Shown in pieces: positions 1-5,541 of a DNA stretch of 5,541 nucleotides. Made by a program: the position numbers and the translations under genes. Origin of the DNA: CAYOBW01 sp964402115 (GTDB lineage: Bacteria; Verrucomicrobiota; Kiritimatiellia; UBA8416; CAYOBW01); the NCBI GenBank assembly GCA_964402115.1, contig CAYOBW010000398.1, forward strand, positions 1 through 5,541. The letters are read 5' to 3'. The notes under the pieces are model-generated. The model saw only the letters and a program-made list of their open reading frames with translations. It did not search any database and was not told the DNA's origin. The number at the start of each line of letters is the position of its first letter. Position 1 is the first letter of the stretch.

Positions 1-19
1 CCTGCCTCATCGACGGCAG

Positions 20-1261
20 ATGAGGGTGCCAGTGCGCCGGCGGCCTACTCTACAGCCGCCCTACCTGTATGTGGGTGACAGGCCGACGTGGGCCGTGGAT
101 CCGAGTGGGGAGCAGGGCTTCGGTGATGTGCGCAAGGCGGAGGGCCGTGACCAAGCCCTCGCGAGGGGGGCCGCCGACAAGGACGCAAAGATCCGGCTCG
201 AACCTGATCGCACATGGACCGACGACTCTGAGGGCAACGCCGCACCGATCGACCCCGAGCCGAGAGAGGCGTGGGCGAAGTGGATGTCAGTGCGCGGCGT
301 CGCGCAGGGCGTGCGGCGCGCCGGGAGACGTGGCGGCTACCCGTTGGGGTTCTTGCCGATGTGGACGCGCCAGCCCAGCGACGTGAAGCGAGGGCTTGCC
401 GTGGCTCTTCTTGGCCCGTTCGGTGCGGACCTCCGTGAGAGCGCTCGGAGGAACCACGTGCCTGAGTGGCTCTTGGCGCCGGTTGTGCTCGCCGAGGTCC
501 TGGACGCTGATCAGTGGGACTGGGCAGAACAGAGCGAGTTCGGCCGGGCCGTTGCCACGTGGTGGAAGGGCCAACCTGTGAGCGTCGGCCCGGCGCAGAT
601 CCGCTCAGACAGGGCCCTCCGGGTGGGTGCCTTCGCCTTTGAGAGGCCGAGCCCTCCACTGGTTGACAACTCAGAGGCCGAGGCCCTGGAGGAGTGGCTC
701 CGGTCTGAGGCTGTCTACCGGCGCATCCGCATGGAGCGTGGGCCAAACGCAGTTGCGGAGTGGCGGGTGCTGTTCTTGCGCACTTTGCGCGGCACCGAAA
801 GGGGACGGGAGGTTATCCGGCGAGGCATAGAGCAGACCCGGGCGCGTCTCGTGGAGAGGCGGCTCCTACGGGCGCCTGTGGCGATCGAGGCTGCGGCGAG
901 AGAGCTGTCGTTTATTGTGAGCGCGATCCTCCGCGACCCCGGAGCGGCCGGCAGGCGGACCGAACGGCTGCGCAAGGGACTGGATTGCCCGCGACTTCAG
1001 CGCAGGCGGCTTGTAGATGCGAACGTGCTGGTCGAGCTCGCCCCGTCCCGATGGCCGATGGCGCAGCGAAAGGAGTACGTTGTTCGTCTACTGCACATAT
1101 ACTACAATAGCCCCTTCTTGCTTGTTCGCGACGATCCAGAGGGCATCACGCTTGGGCAGAACATCGGCACGTTCTCGGGTGGTACCGCGCATGACCTTGC
1201 CACTCTGGGCCCCTTCCAGGGTGACAGGGCCGACGGCGCATCGCACGGTGCGGGGCCATGA
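20..1261 (+). CDS. Displaced Rhs C-terminal tip with lysozyme-like (peptidoglycan hydrolase) toxin domain, 5' end uncertain
   Basis: Seen: residues 15-30 are YLYVGDRPTWAVDPSG, the end of an Rhs/YD-repeat core where the constant part gives way to the variable toxin. No recognisable Rhs core precedes it in any forward frame of bases 1-61. In the toxin part, ESARRNHVPEWLLAPVVLAE (140-159) is followed by SVGPAQI (188-194). This resembles the lysozyme/soluble transglycosylase layout of a helix ending in a catalytic Glu, then a Gly-x-x-Gln segment. Later pieces, IEAAARELSFI (289-299) and YYNSP (361-365), also fit a lysozyme-like fold with AA-rich helices and a YN motif. Inferred role: cleavage of peptidoglycan in the envelope of a target cell after delivery by an Rhs system. 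The frame stays open to base 2, so ATG 20 is only the first visible start; the gene may begin upstream or be a silent tip. The stop overlaps the next gene by four bases, as in toxin-immunity pairs. I am confident it is an Rhs tip and moderately confident of the enzyme fold. An uncharacterised helical toxin is the alternative. Confidence 0.72.
   Translation: MRVPVRRRPTLQPPYLYVGDRPTWAVDPSGEQGFGDVRKAEGRDQALARGAADKDAKIRLEPDRTWTDDSEGNAAPIDPEPREAWAKWMSVRGVAQGVRRAGRRGGYPLGFLPMWTRQPSDVKRGLAVALLGPFGADLRESARRNHVPEWLLAPVVLAEVLDADQWDWAEQSEFGRAVATWWKGQPVSVGPAQIRSDRALRVGAFAFERPSPPLVDNSEAEALEEWLRSEAVYRRIRMERGPNAVAEWRVLFLRTLRGTERGREVIRRGIEQTRARLVERRLLRAPVAIEAAARELSFIVSAILRDPGAAGRRTERLRKGLDCPRLQRRRLVDANVLVELAPSRWPMAQRKEYVVRLLHIYYNSPFLLVRDDPEGITLGQNIGTFSGGTAHDLATLGPFQGDRADGASHGAGP
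62..109 (+). repeat. Rhs core-end motif, copy 1 (paired with 2142-2189)
   Basis: This encodes YLYVGDRPTWAVDPSG and aligns without gaps to 2142-2189. By hand count 39 of 48 bases match and all 16 residues are identical. The similarity stops on both sides of the motif: upstream there is no Rhs core here, and downstream the two toxins are unrelated. Such a short shared stretch is where homologous recombination could exchange toxin tips. That use is inferred, not shown. Confidence 0.85.
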
Positions 1262-1845
1262 CGCGGCGGACCGGTGCTCGAGTGGCGGTGGCCGCCTCCG
1301 TCCTGCTCGGCGGGTGGCTCGCGTTGCGCGGCATGCAGCCGCGTCTGCTGTTGCTGGAGCTGGGGTGGACGGATCATGACGACTCCCGCCGTCGCGAGCA
1401 GATAACCGCCAAGCTGGTCACCTGTGGCCCGCGTGCCGTTCCGGCGATGATCGGAGCCCTGAGGCACAGCAACGTCGGCGCGTATAGCGTTCTTCCGATC
1501 ATGGAGGCACTCCGCCGCATGGGTGAGCCGGCTCGCCGCGCACTCGGCGAGGCGGTCGATCGCGAACGTGAGCCCATAGCGCAGATTAACCTGATCGAGG
1601 TCATGCAGCTTGTGTTCCGGGATTGTAGCCGCGCTCACCTGTGGGCCGTCCGCGTGGTCCGTGGCGAATACGTGGCCCCGCCGGATGAGTTCTACCGTTA
1701 CCTCTGGGCGCAATACGGCCCCGACGTGCCCCCTGTCGTCGGTCCCGATGGCAGGGTCAGTCCCACGTTCGCATCGTGGTACGCTCGGATGAGCCGGCGC
1801 GGCAAGCTGCCCTCCTGTCCCGAGATGGAGGCTGCCGCAAGATGA
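1258..1845 (+). CDS. Putative membrane-anchored HEAT-like immunity protein for the upstream toxin
   Basis: The gene encodes 195 residues. The ATG at 1258 overlaps the toxin stop in ATGA, which indicates translational coupling and supports this start. No good Shine-Dalgarno sequence is visible. Seen: an Arg-rich N-terminus (RR at 3-4, R8) precedes a hydrophobic run at residues 9-23, a signal anchor or uncleaved signal peptide, with another Leu-rich stretch at 30-35. There is no lipobox Cys. Residues 47-96 show HEAT-like helical pairs, including CGPRAVPAMIGALRH and ALRRMGEPARRALGE. HEAT-like proteins are a known type of immunity protein in polymorphic toxin loci. Inferred role: held at the membrane facing the periplasm, it binds the lysozyme-like toxin there. 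Gene order and predicted location support this, but I do not recognise a named immunity family. The C-terminal 70 residues are rich in aromatic and Pro residues and unassigned. The stop is shared with the start of the next Rhs tip. Confidence 0.7.
   Translation: MTRRTGARVAVAASVLLGGWLALRGMQPRLLLLELGWTDHDDSRRREQITAKLVTCGPRAVPAMIGALRHSNVGAYSVLPIMEALRRMGEPARRALGEAVDREREPIAQINLIEVMQLVFRDCSRAHLWAVRVVRGEYVAPPDEFYRYLWAQYGPDVPPVVGPDGRVSPTFASWYARMSRRGKLPSCPEMEAAAR
1827..1831 (+). promoter_or_regulatory. GGAGG ribosome binding site of the second Rhs tip
   Basis: GGAGG lies ten bases before the ATG at 1842, inside the end of the preceding immunity gene. It is the clearest Shine-Dalgarno sequence serving a gene in the window. 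It decides in favour of 1842 over the upstream GTG at 1776 or the internal ATG at 1854. Confidence 0.6.
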
Positions 1846-3530
1846 AGGGCCTGATGGTGGGTGGCCTGCTCTCGGCCAAGGTCGGCGGCAACCATCGGTT
1901 CTACGTGCCCGACATGCAGGGCCACGTGCGGCAGGTCACGGACGTGGACGGCGACGCCATCGCCGAGTACCAGTACGACGCCTGGGGCCTGATCCAGCTC
2001 ACGGCCGCCACGGCCATGGCGTTCGCCGACTGGGGCTACACGTGGGACGGCAAGCCCGGACGCTACTACGTCCAGCAGCGCCACCTCCGCACGGACCTCG
2101 GCCTGTGGCTGAGCGTCGATCCGGTGGAGGGCGAGCCTGCGTATCTGTATGTGGGGGATAGGCCGACGTGGGCGGTGGATCCATCGGGCGGGCAGAAGCA
2201 GTGGTTATCATCGGGCGACTACGAGTACGAGCGAGCTCTTGGCGCGCGGGGCATCGGGAATCTCGATGCATGGCGAAAGGATGCGCCAGTGGAACCGCCC
2301 GCGCTTAGCACCCAGGGCCGCCAGCAGTATATGCGCTTCCTTGCGACACCCAATCTCCACGCCAACGCGGTGATGGAGACAGCGCGCCGGCTTGCCATGC
2401 TTTCCGACCATGTCCGCTGGCGGGATTCCCAGTTCTTGAGGATGCACCCCTCAACGCAGGAGGCGATTCGCCTTAAGGTTTACGAGTTTGAACATGGAGA
2501 AGCTATGGACTGGCGGCGCGTTGCCGCGTCGACCGCCACGTCGGCTGCAGGGGGCCTCGGCATGGTCGCCTTGGGCGGGGCTGCTGTTGCAGGGGGAGTA
2601 GTTTCGGCACCGGTAGCGGGGCTGACTGTCATCCTGGTGATGGCATGGCCCGCCGCCGAGGCGTGGGGCGACCGGCACGTCGAGGCGATAAACGCAGGTA
2701 GGCCGAGTGCGGGTTGGCAAGCGTACCCGCTTGCTGCAACTGACGTTGCTGGCATCGGCGACCTGGTCGAAGGAGCGACCGGTCGGAGCATGTTAACGGG
2801 CTCGCCAGTCGTCAGACGGGGCGAGCGGCTAGGCGCGGGACTCGGTGGGGCGATTGTCGTCTCCGCTGCACCTCGCGTCGTCCGTCTCGGTGGCCGGCTG
2901 GTGGAGGGCGCGACGGCACGCGGCCTGTGGGACCCTAGGGGCGCGCCGTCGATATCGCGGCCCTCAAGCCTGAACCCAGTCATACTGGGATCGTACACAA
3001 CGCCGAGCGGCGTTGTGGTGACCAGCAACGCGCTCAGACACGCGCTGACACACCTCGTCGACGACCCGGCGCGGATGAGCAAGAGCGGGAAGACGGCGCG
3101 CCTTCACAGCGTTTTCGACCGCGGCCTCGTTGGTGACCGGCGGCTGGGTCGCAACATTGTATACCTGATTGACTACGCGTTTGATGCGAGCCTGACCGAG
3201 AAGGCAGCTGCGAGCGCGTTTGGGGAGCACCCGCCGGTCGGCGCGCTTGGCCCGGCACGCCAACTCCCCCGATCATCTAGTCGCGTCCGCCCGGCTCTGG
3301 GCTCGGCGATAGGTGGGCTTCAGCTCCAAGGCAAGGAGCGCGCGTGGTACGCGGTCGTAGAGACAGAGGGACGCGTCCCGATCGGTACCCAACGCGGCAC
3401 CGTGGGGGCGGTCCCGTTCGTGTCTACCGAACCTGAGTACGGTGCGAAGATCGATGTCTACACTGTGATCGTCGACCCAGCGACCAGGAGGCTGATCACG
3501 ATCTACGCAGGGTGGCCGGTCAAGAACTAA
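1842..3530 (+). CDS. Displaced Rhs fragment with PT-TG pretoxin and C-terminal toxin, possible BECR-fold RNase
   Basis: The product has 562 residues, far shorter than a full Rhs protein (usually well over 1,000). Layout by eye: residues 8-116 are the C-terminal end of an Rhs core, including HRFYVPDMQGHVRQVTD, QYDAWG, a GRYYVQQRHL-type segment, LWLSVDPVEG and finally YLYVGDRPTWAVDPSG. Residues 227-275 are Gly/Ala-rich and hydrophobic. Residues about 299-335 contain GDLVEGATGRSMLTG with a following ER, matching the PT-TG pretoxin pattern of polymorphic toxins. Residues about 380-562 form the toxin: N396-A-L-R-H-A-L-T-H404, LHSVF (421-425), VPIGT, and a last strand YTVIVDPATRRLITIYAG (540-557). 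Paired His residues and a terminal T-x-Y strand suggest a Barnase-EndoU-ColicinE5/D-RelE-like RNase, but this is tentative. ATG 1842 overlaps the previous stop (ATGA) and has a GGAGG. There is no signal peptide, so export would require joining to a complete Rhs core. The core is nearly all GC-ending codons and the tip is not, a sign of separate origin. Confidence 0.82.
   Translation: MKGLMVGGLLSAKVGGNHRFYVPDMQGHVRQVTDVDGDAIAEYQYDAWGLIQLTAATAMAFADWGYTWDGKPGRYYVQQRHLRTDLGLWLSVDPVEGEPAYLYVGDRPTWAVDPSGGQKQWLSSGDYEYERALGARGIGNLDAWRKDAPVEPPALSTQGRQQYMRFLATPNLHANAVMETARRLAMLSDHVRWRDSQFLRMHPSTQEAIRLKVYEFEHGEAMDWRRVAASTATSAAGGLGMVALGGAAVAGGVVSAPVAGLTVILVMAWPAAEAWGDRHVEAINAGRPSAGWQAYPLAATDVAGIGDLVEGATGRSMLTGSPVVRRGERLGAGLGGAIVVSAAPRVVRLGGRLVEGATARGLWDPRGAPSISRPSSLNPVILGSYTTPSGVVVTSNALRHALTHLVDDPARMSKSGKTARLHSVFDRGLVGDRRLGRNIVYLIDYAFDASLTEKAAASAFGEHPPVGALGPARQLPRSSSRVRPALGSAIGGLQLQGKERAWYAVVETEGRVPIGTQRGTVGAVPFVSTEPEYGAKIDVYTVIVDPATRRLITIYAGWPVKN
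2142..2189 (+). repeat. Rhs core-end motif, copy 2 (paired with 62-109)
   Basis: This is the second copy of the YLYVGDRPTWAVDPSG-coding stretch, offset exactly 2,080 bases from copy 1. The nine mismatches are all synonymous, including a Ser codon switch (AGT in copy 1, TCG here). In this copy about 90 further residues of Rhs core lie upstream, so it shows what copy 1 has lost. Confidence 0.85.
2996..3017 (+). repeat. Perfect 9-bp inverted repeat at the start of the toxin domain
   Basis: CACAACGCC (2996-3004) and GGCGTTGTG (3009-3017) are exact reverse complements separated by GAGC. In mRNA this would be a strong hairpin with a four-base loop. It lies inside the coding region, at codons 385-393 of the second Rhs tip, about where the last domain begins. 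No T-tract follows, so it is not an intrinsic terminator. It may be chance in GC-rich DNA. Confidence 0.5.
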
Positions 3531-3535
3531 GGCGC

Positions 3536-4099
3536 ATGAACGCACACGTAGTAACCGGGCTGAAGCTCCGGCGAGCCATACGCCGGCTCTTTGGATGGTC
3601 GAGTCCAGACAGACACTGGAACCTGGACCTCTGTGAGGTCTCAGAGCGGCTGTGTCCGTGCACGCAGCTTTCTGCCACTGATCTGTGGGCAACTGTGGCA
3701 CGCCGTGTCCGCGCAACGACTGGCGCAGGCGACACAGACTACCTTGATTTCGATGGCAACGCAGTTGCCCTTGTGTTCGCCCTGCCAGACGCTGACGCCA
3801 GTTTTTGGGTGATCGCATGCACCTTCTGGCCGGTCGCAACGATCAGGGGATACTCAGGCTGTGGCCACATAGACGGGTCGATCGGGGCAAGGGTGCCCAT
3901 GAAGCAGGAGGTGCAGGTGCGCGACGCCATTGCTGATACCGAGTTGGCATTACTCCACGCGCTCGCCCCTGCGTTCGGGCGTTACGGCTACCGCCTCGTG
4001 CCGTGGCAGCATCCTGACCTGCATCGGCACGTCTGGCACGGGCTAGTGCGTGGGCCAGAGGTATGGGACTACGTCTTCGAGCTTGGTCACGGTTGCTGA
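3536..4099 (+). CDS. Putative cytoplasmic immunity protein of the second Rhs tip, unknown family
   Basis: The gene encodes 187 residues from the ATG at 3536, five bases after the toxin stop, with AAGG at 3529-3532 as a weak and close ribosome binding site. A GTG at 3512 would add eight residues and overlap the toxin gene; either is possible. No signal peptide or membrane segment is visible. The middle is an alternating hydrophobic stretch (DFDGNAVALVFALPDADASF, then WVIACTFWPVATIRGY) that suggests beta strands. It is followed by a helical part (RDAIADTELALLHALAPAF) and a His/Trp-rich end (WQHPDLHRHVWHG, WDYVFELGHGC). I do not recognise the family. A small soluble protein directly behind an Rhs toxin is the classic position of the cognate immunity gene, and a cytoplasmic location suits an RNase toxin. 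The role is inferred from position only. Confidence 0.65.
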   Translation: MNAHVVTGLKLRRAIRRLFGWSSPDRHWNLDLCEVSERLCPCTQLSATDLWATVARRVRATTGAGDTDYLDFDGNAVALVFALPDADASFWVIACTFWPVATIRGYSGCGHIDGSIGARVPMKQEVQVRDAIADTELALLHALAPAFGRYGYRLVPWQHPDLHRHVWHGLVRGPEVWDYVFELGHGC

Positions 4100-4123
4100 T
4101 GGCACGCGGACGCGGTGTGCGCC

Positions 4124-4915
4124 ATGGCTGACGATGAGGGCTTGGTCGAGGCGAGGCTTGCCCTTCTAGACGTGGTCGGAAAGGTCGCACTGGCCGCGCG
4201 CCTCGCCGCGGCGATCCGTGCAGACGATCCGGCCGAATGCAGCAGGTGGTTGGCGGCTGGGGCCGACCCCAATGCGTTTGGGAACCACATCTATGGCGTG
4301 CCTATGCTTGGGCTGGCAGTCTACGACTACGAGACGCACGACCTTGAGCCGCCCGGGCTTGACGCAACCGACGAGGAGGAAGCGGCCTGGTGGGGTCGCC
4401 GGCCGCCCCGCACTCTTGGGGCCGCTGGTAACACCAAAGTGATCGCGATCCTCCTGCAGCATGGCGCTGACCCGAACAGACCAGGCCGCGATACATTGCC
4501 GCCCTTGGCGGCGGCCGTTCGCTACGCAGGCGCAGCTGTCATAGAGGTGCTATCGGCCGGTGGCGCAGATGCGAACGCCAGCTATCGGGGCGAACCATTG
4601 TTGTACACTGCACTCCGCAGCCATGATACAGTAGGTGCGCTTGTGCGGGCGGGTGCAAATATCAACTGCAAGGTGTCCGGCGAGGTCCCTCTCCTGATGT
4701 ACGCGATCGCGAGGGCGCTCCAGGGTTGGTTGCCGGAGGGTGCCGTTCACAGCGTCCTGGCTGCCGGCGCCGACCGGGCCGTGGCTGACCGGCAAGGTCG
4801 CAGGGCCGCCGACCTTCTCCCGAGGACACGGGCCGGTTGCTGGCTCCGAAGTCCGATGGACGGCGGGCGCAGGTTGCGCCTCTGGACGATGCTTCATGAC
4901 GCGGTGCCAAGCTAG
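4124..4915 (+). CDS. Ankyrin-repeat protein, probable additional immunity protein
   Basis: The gene encodes 263 residues from the ATG at 4124. A GTG at 4115 in the same frame would add three; neither has a clear ribosome binding site. Five ankyrin-like repeats can be read, each with the L-x-x-G-A-(D/N) turn: about 34-66 (LAAGADPN), 101-131 (LLQHGADPN), 135-167 (LSAGGADAN), 168-200 (LVRAGANIN) and 205-237 (LAAGADRAV). An acidic, Trp-containing insert (DATDEEEAAWWG) separates repeats 1 and 2. Ankyrin proteins bind other proteins and are a known immunity type in polymorphic toxin loci, including clusters with several immunity genes per toxin. There is no signal peptide. It lies 24 bases behind the previous gene in the same frame, separated by a single TGA. 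It may protect against the second toxin, against a toxin lost from this locus, or against toxins of neighbours. The ankyrin fold is clear; the partner is unknown. Confidence 0.8.
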   Translation: MADDEGLVEARLALLDVVGKVALAARLAAAIRADDPAECSRWLAAGADPNAFGNHIYGVPMLGLAVYDYETHDLEPPGLDATDEEEAAWWGRRPPRTLGAAGNTKVIAILLQHGADPNRPGRDTLPPLAAAVRYAGAAVIEVLSAGGADANASYRGEPLLYTALRSHDTVGALVRAGANINCKVSGEVPLLMYAIARALQGWLPEGAVHSVLAAGADRAVADRQGRRAADLLPRTRAGCWLRSPMDGGRRLRLWTMLHDAVPS

Positions 4916-5002
4916 AGCCTCAGGCCGCGACGGCTGGCCGATCAGGAGGATGCGATCTGGACGCCGACAGGGCGCAGATCATGATGCGACGCGACAGGTC
5001 GG

Positions 5003-5016
5003 GCCCGCCAGCGGGC
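5003..5016 (+). repeat. GC hairpin, stem GCCCGC/GCGGGC
   Basis: GCCCGC and GCGGGC are separated by CA, which allows five GC pairs around a four-base loop. No T-tract follows, so a terminator role is not supported. The same stem arms recur at 5134-5147. Confidence 0.35.
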
Positions 5017-5131
5017 TGGTTGCCGACGGCCACGCGTCGTCGCGACGTGCCATAGTGGCGGCATCGCTGGACAACGGGCACGGCAAGACCGCCTGCTCCG
5101 GGGCGAACCTCACCTGCGAATCGACGAGATG

Positions 5132-5148
5132 CGCCCGCTGAGCGGGCG
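5132..5148 (+). repeat. GC hairpin, 8-bp arms CGCCCGCT/AGCGGGCG
   Basis: The arms at 5132-5139 and 5141-5148 are exact reverse complements around one base, giving a GC stem of six to seven pairs with a small loop. It lies about 215 bases after the ankyrin stop. It could slow or end transcription with Rho, but it lacks the T-tract of an intrinsic terminator. Confidence 0.4.
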
Positions 5149-5458
5149 GTCCACGTCGTTCAGCCCTACCCCGGTGCCGCGGGCCCAATCGTCCTGGCCC
5201 ACAGCCGGAAGTGCCAGCGCGAAGGGACTGTCAATTGCGGCGGGGCGTCGACAGTGGTCGGCCAATCTGGGCGAGAGGTTGCGCCCTCAGGGAGAAACGG
5301 TTTGCTTCGTTTAGAGAGCCCGAGGTGTGGTTGGAGTTTGGCAAGGTCCCGCTGCCCGCAAGGTGAGGGACGCAGTCCGGTTCGAACGAGCGCCCTGCGC
5401 GTGATGGTTGGGCGCGGAGCCGCAAGTCCTTCGGCTGCTCGGTGCGATTAGGCCCATC

Positions 5459-5541
5459 ATGCCGACACCGCGTCTGGCGTGCGCCTACATCGTGTCGTTC
5501 GAGGTAGACGGTGAGTTTGTGGCCGAGTTGCGACAGGTTGC
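5459..5541 (+). CDS. Possible start of a further gene, cut by the window end
   Basis: From the ATG at 5459 the frame stays open for 27 codons to the edge (beginning MPTPRLACAYIVSFEVDGEF). AGG at 5450-5452 lies six bases upstream, a weak ribosome binding site. The alternating polar and hydrophobic residues look more like real protein than the frames in the preceding gap. The family cannot be told from 27 residues. Another immunity or toxin-cluster gene would fit the neighbourhood, but that is a guess. Confidence 0.35.
   Translation, partial: MPTPRLACAYIVSFEVDGEFVAELRQV

Larger units (their letters stand above)
4916..5458. other. Stretch without a convincing gene
   Basis: No frame on either strand gives a product resembling a known family. 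The open frames here are short, Arg/Pro/Ser-rich and typical of chance frames in GC-rich DNA. There is no T-rich terminator after the ankyrin stop and no recognisable promoter, tRNA or transposase. The only visible structure is two GC hairpins at 5003-5016 and 5132-5148. It may be the remains of an older cassette, but no Rhs motif such as DPxG survives. Confidence 0.55.

Noticed and set aside
1102..1713. 203-residue open frame on the minus strand
   Set aside because: It overlaps the toxin-immunity junction antisense and shows no recognisable motif, whereas the + strand genes have coupled starts and domain signatures.
1776..1841. Upstream GTG start for the second Rhs tip
   Set aside because: It would overlap the immunity gene by 70 bases and add 22 residues unlike Rhs. 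ATG 1842 has a GGAGG and a 4-base stop overlap.
3273..3839. 188-residue open frame on the minus strand
   Set aside because: It lies antisense to the toxin end and its immunity gene and has an Arg/Pro/Ser-rich composition typical of shadow frames in GC-rich DNA.
4498..4512. GCCGCC/GGCGGC inverted repeat
   Set aside because: It lies within an Ala-rich part of the ankyrin gene and is explained by codon use.
4950..5141. 63-residue frame starting with an ATG directly after AGGAGG
   Set aside because: There are no bases between the AGGAGG and the ATG, so it is not a working ribosome binding site. The Arg-rich, low-complexity product looks like a chance frame.
5300..5400. tRNA-like stretch with GGTTCGAA resembling a T-loop
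   Set aside because: The flanking bases do not form a T-stem on either strand, and no acceptor or anticodon stem closes around it.

Overview
The window is a high-GC bacterial accessory region (roughly mid-60s % GC by eye). It is built from the C-terminal ends of Rhs/YD-repeat polymorphic toxin genes, with immunity-type genes between them. All supported genes lie on the + strand and are packed like an operon: 4-base ATGA overlaps at 1258-1261 and 1842-1845, then gaps of 5 and 24 bases. The phylum cannot be assigned from this sequence. An envelope-acting toxin paired with a membrane-anchored immunity candidate would suit a Gram-negative-type cell, but that is inference.

Cassette 1 (20-1845). 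The reading frame is open to the left edge. It carries only the last 16 residues of an Rhs core (YLYVGDRPTWAVDPSG), followed by a roughly 395-residue toxin region. That region looks like a lysozyme/transglycosylase-fold peptidoglycan hydrolase, with a candidate catalytic Glu159 followed by SVGPAQI at 188-194. An overlapping gene follows that encodes a HEAT-like protein with an N-terminal hydrophobic anchor, which is where an immunity protein against a peptidoglycan hydrolase should sit.

Cassette 2 (1842-4099). A second Rhs fragment starts on the stop codon of the first immunity gene and has its own GGAGG ribosome binding site. It keeps about 107 residues of Rhs core ending in the same 16-residue motif. 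Next come a hydrophobic Gly/Ala-rich pretoxin segment, a PT-TG-like motif and a C-terminal domain that may be a BECR-fold RNase. The gene just downstream encodes a soluble 187-residue protein of unknown family, the likely cognate immunity protein. A five-repeat ankyrin protein follows (4124-4915), probably a further immunity protein.

The right end (4916-5458) holds no convincing gene. It has two GC hairpins with the same six-base stem arms. A possible new gene starts at 5459 and runs off the window.

The most interesting signals are the tandem displaced Rhs tips, the match between each toxin's predicted site of action and the location of its partner, and the seam between core and tip. At that seam codon composition changes abruptly and the two 16-residue motifs differ only by synonymous changes. 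All family calls are by eye from motifs; none was checked by a database search.
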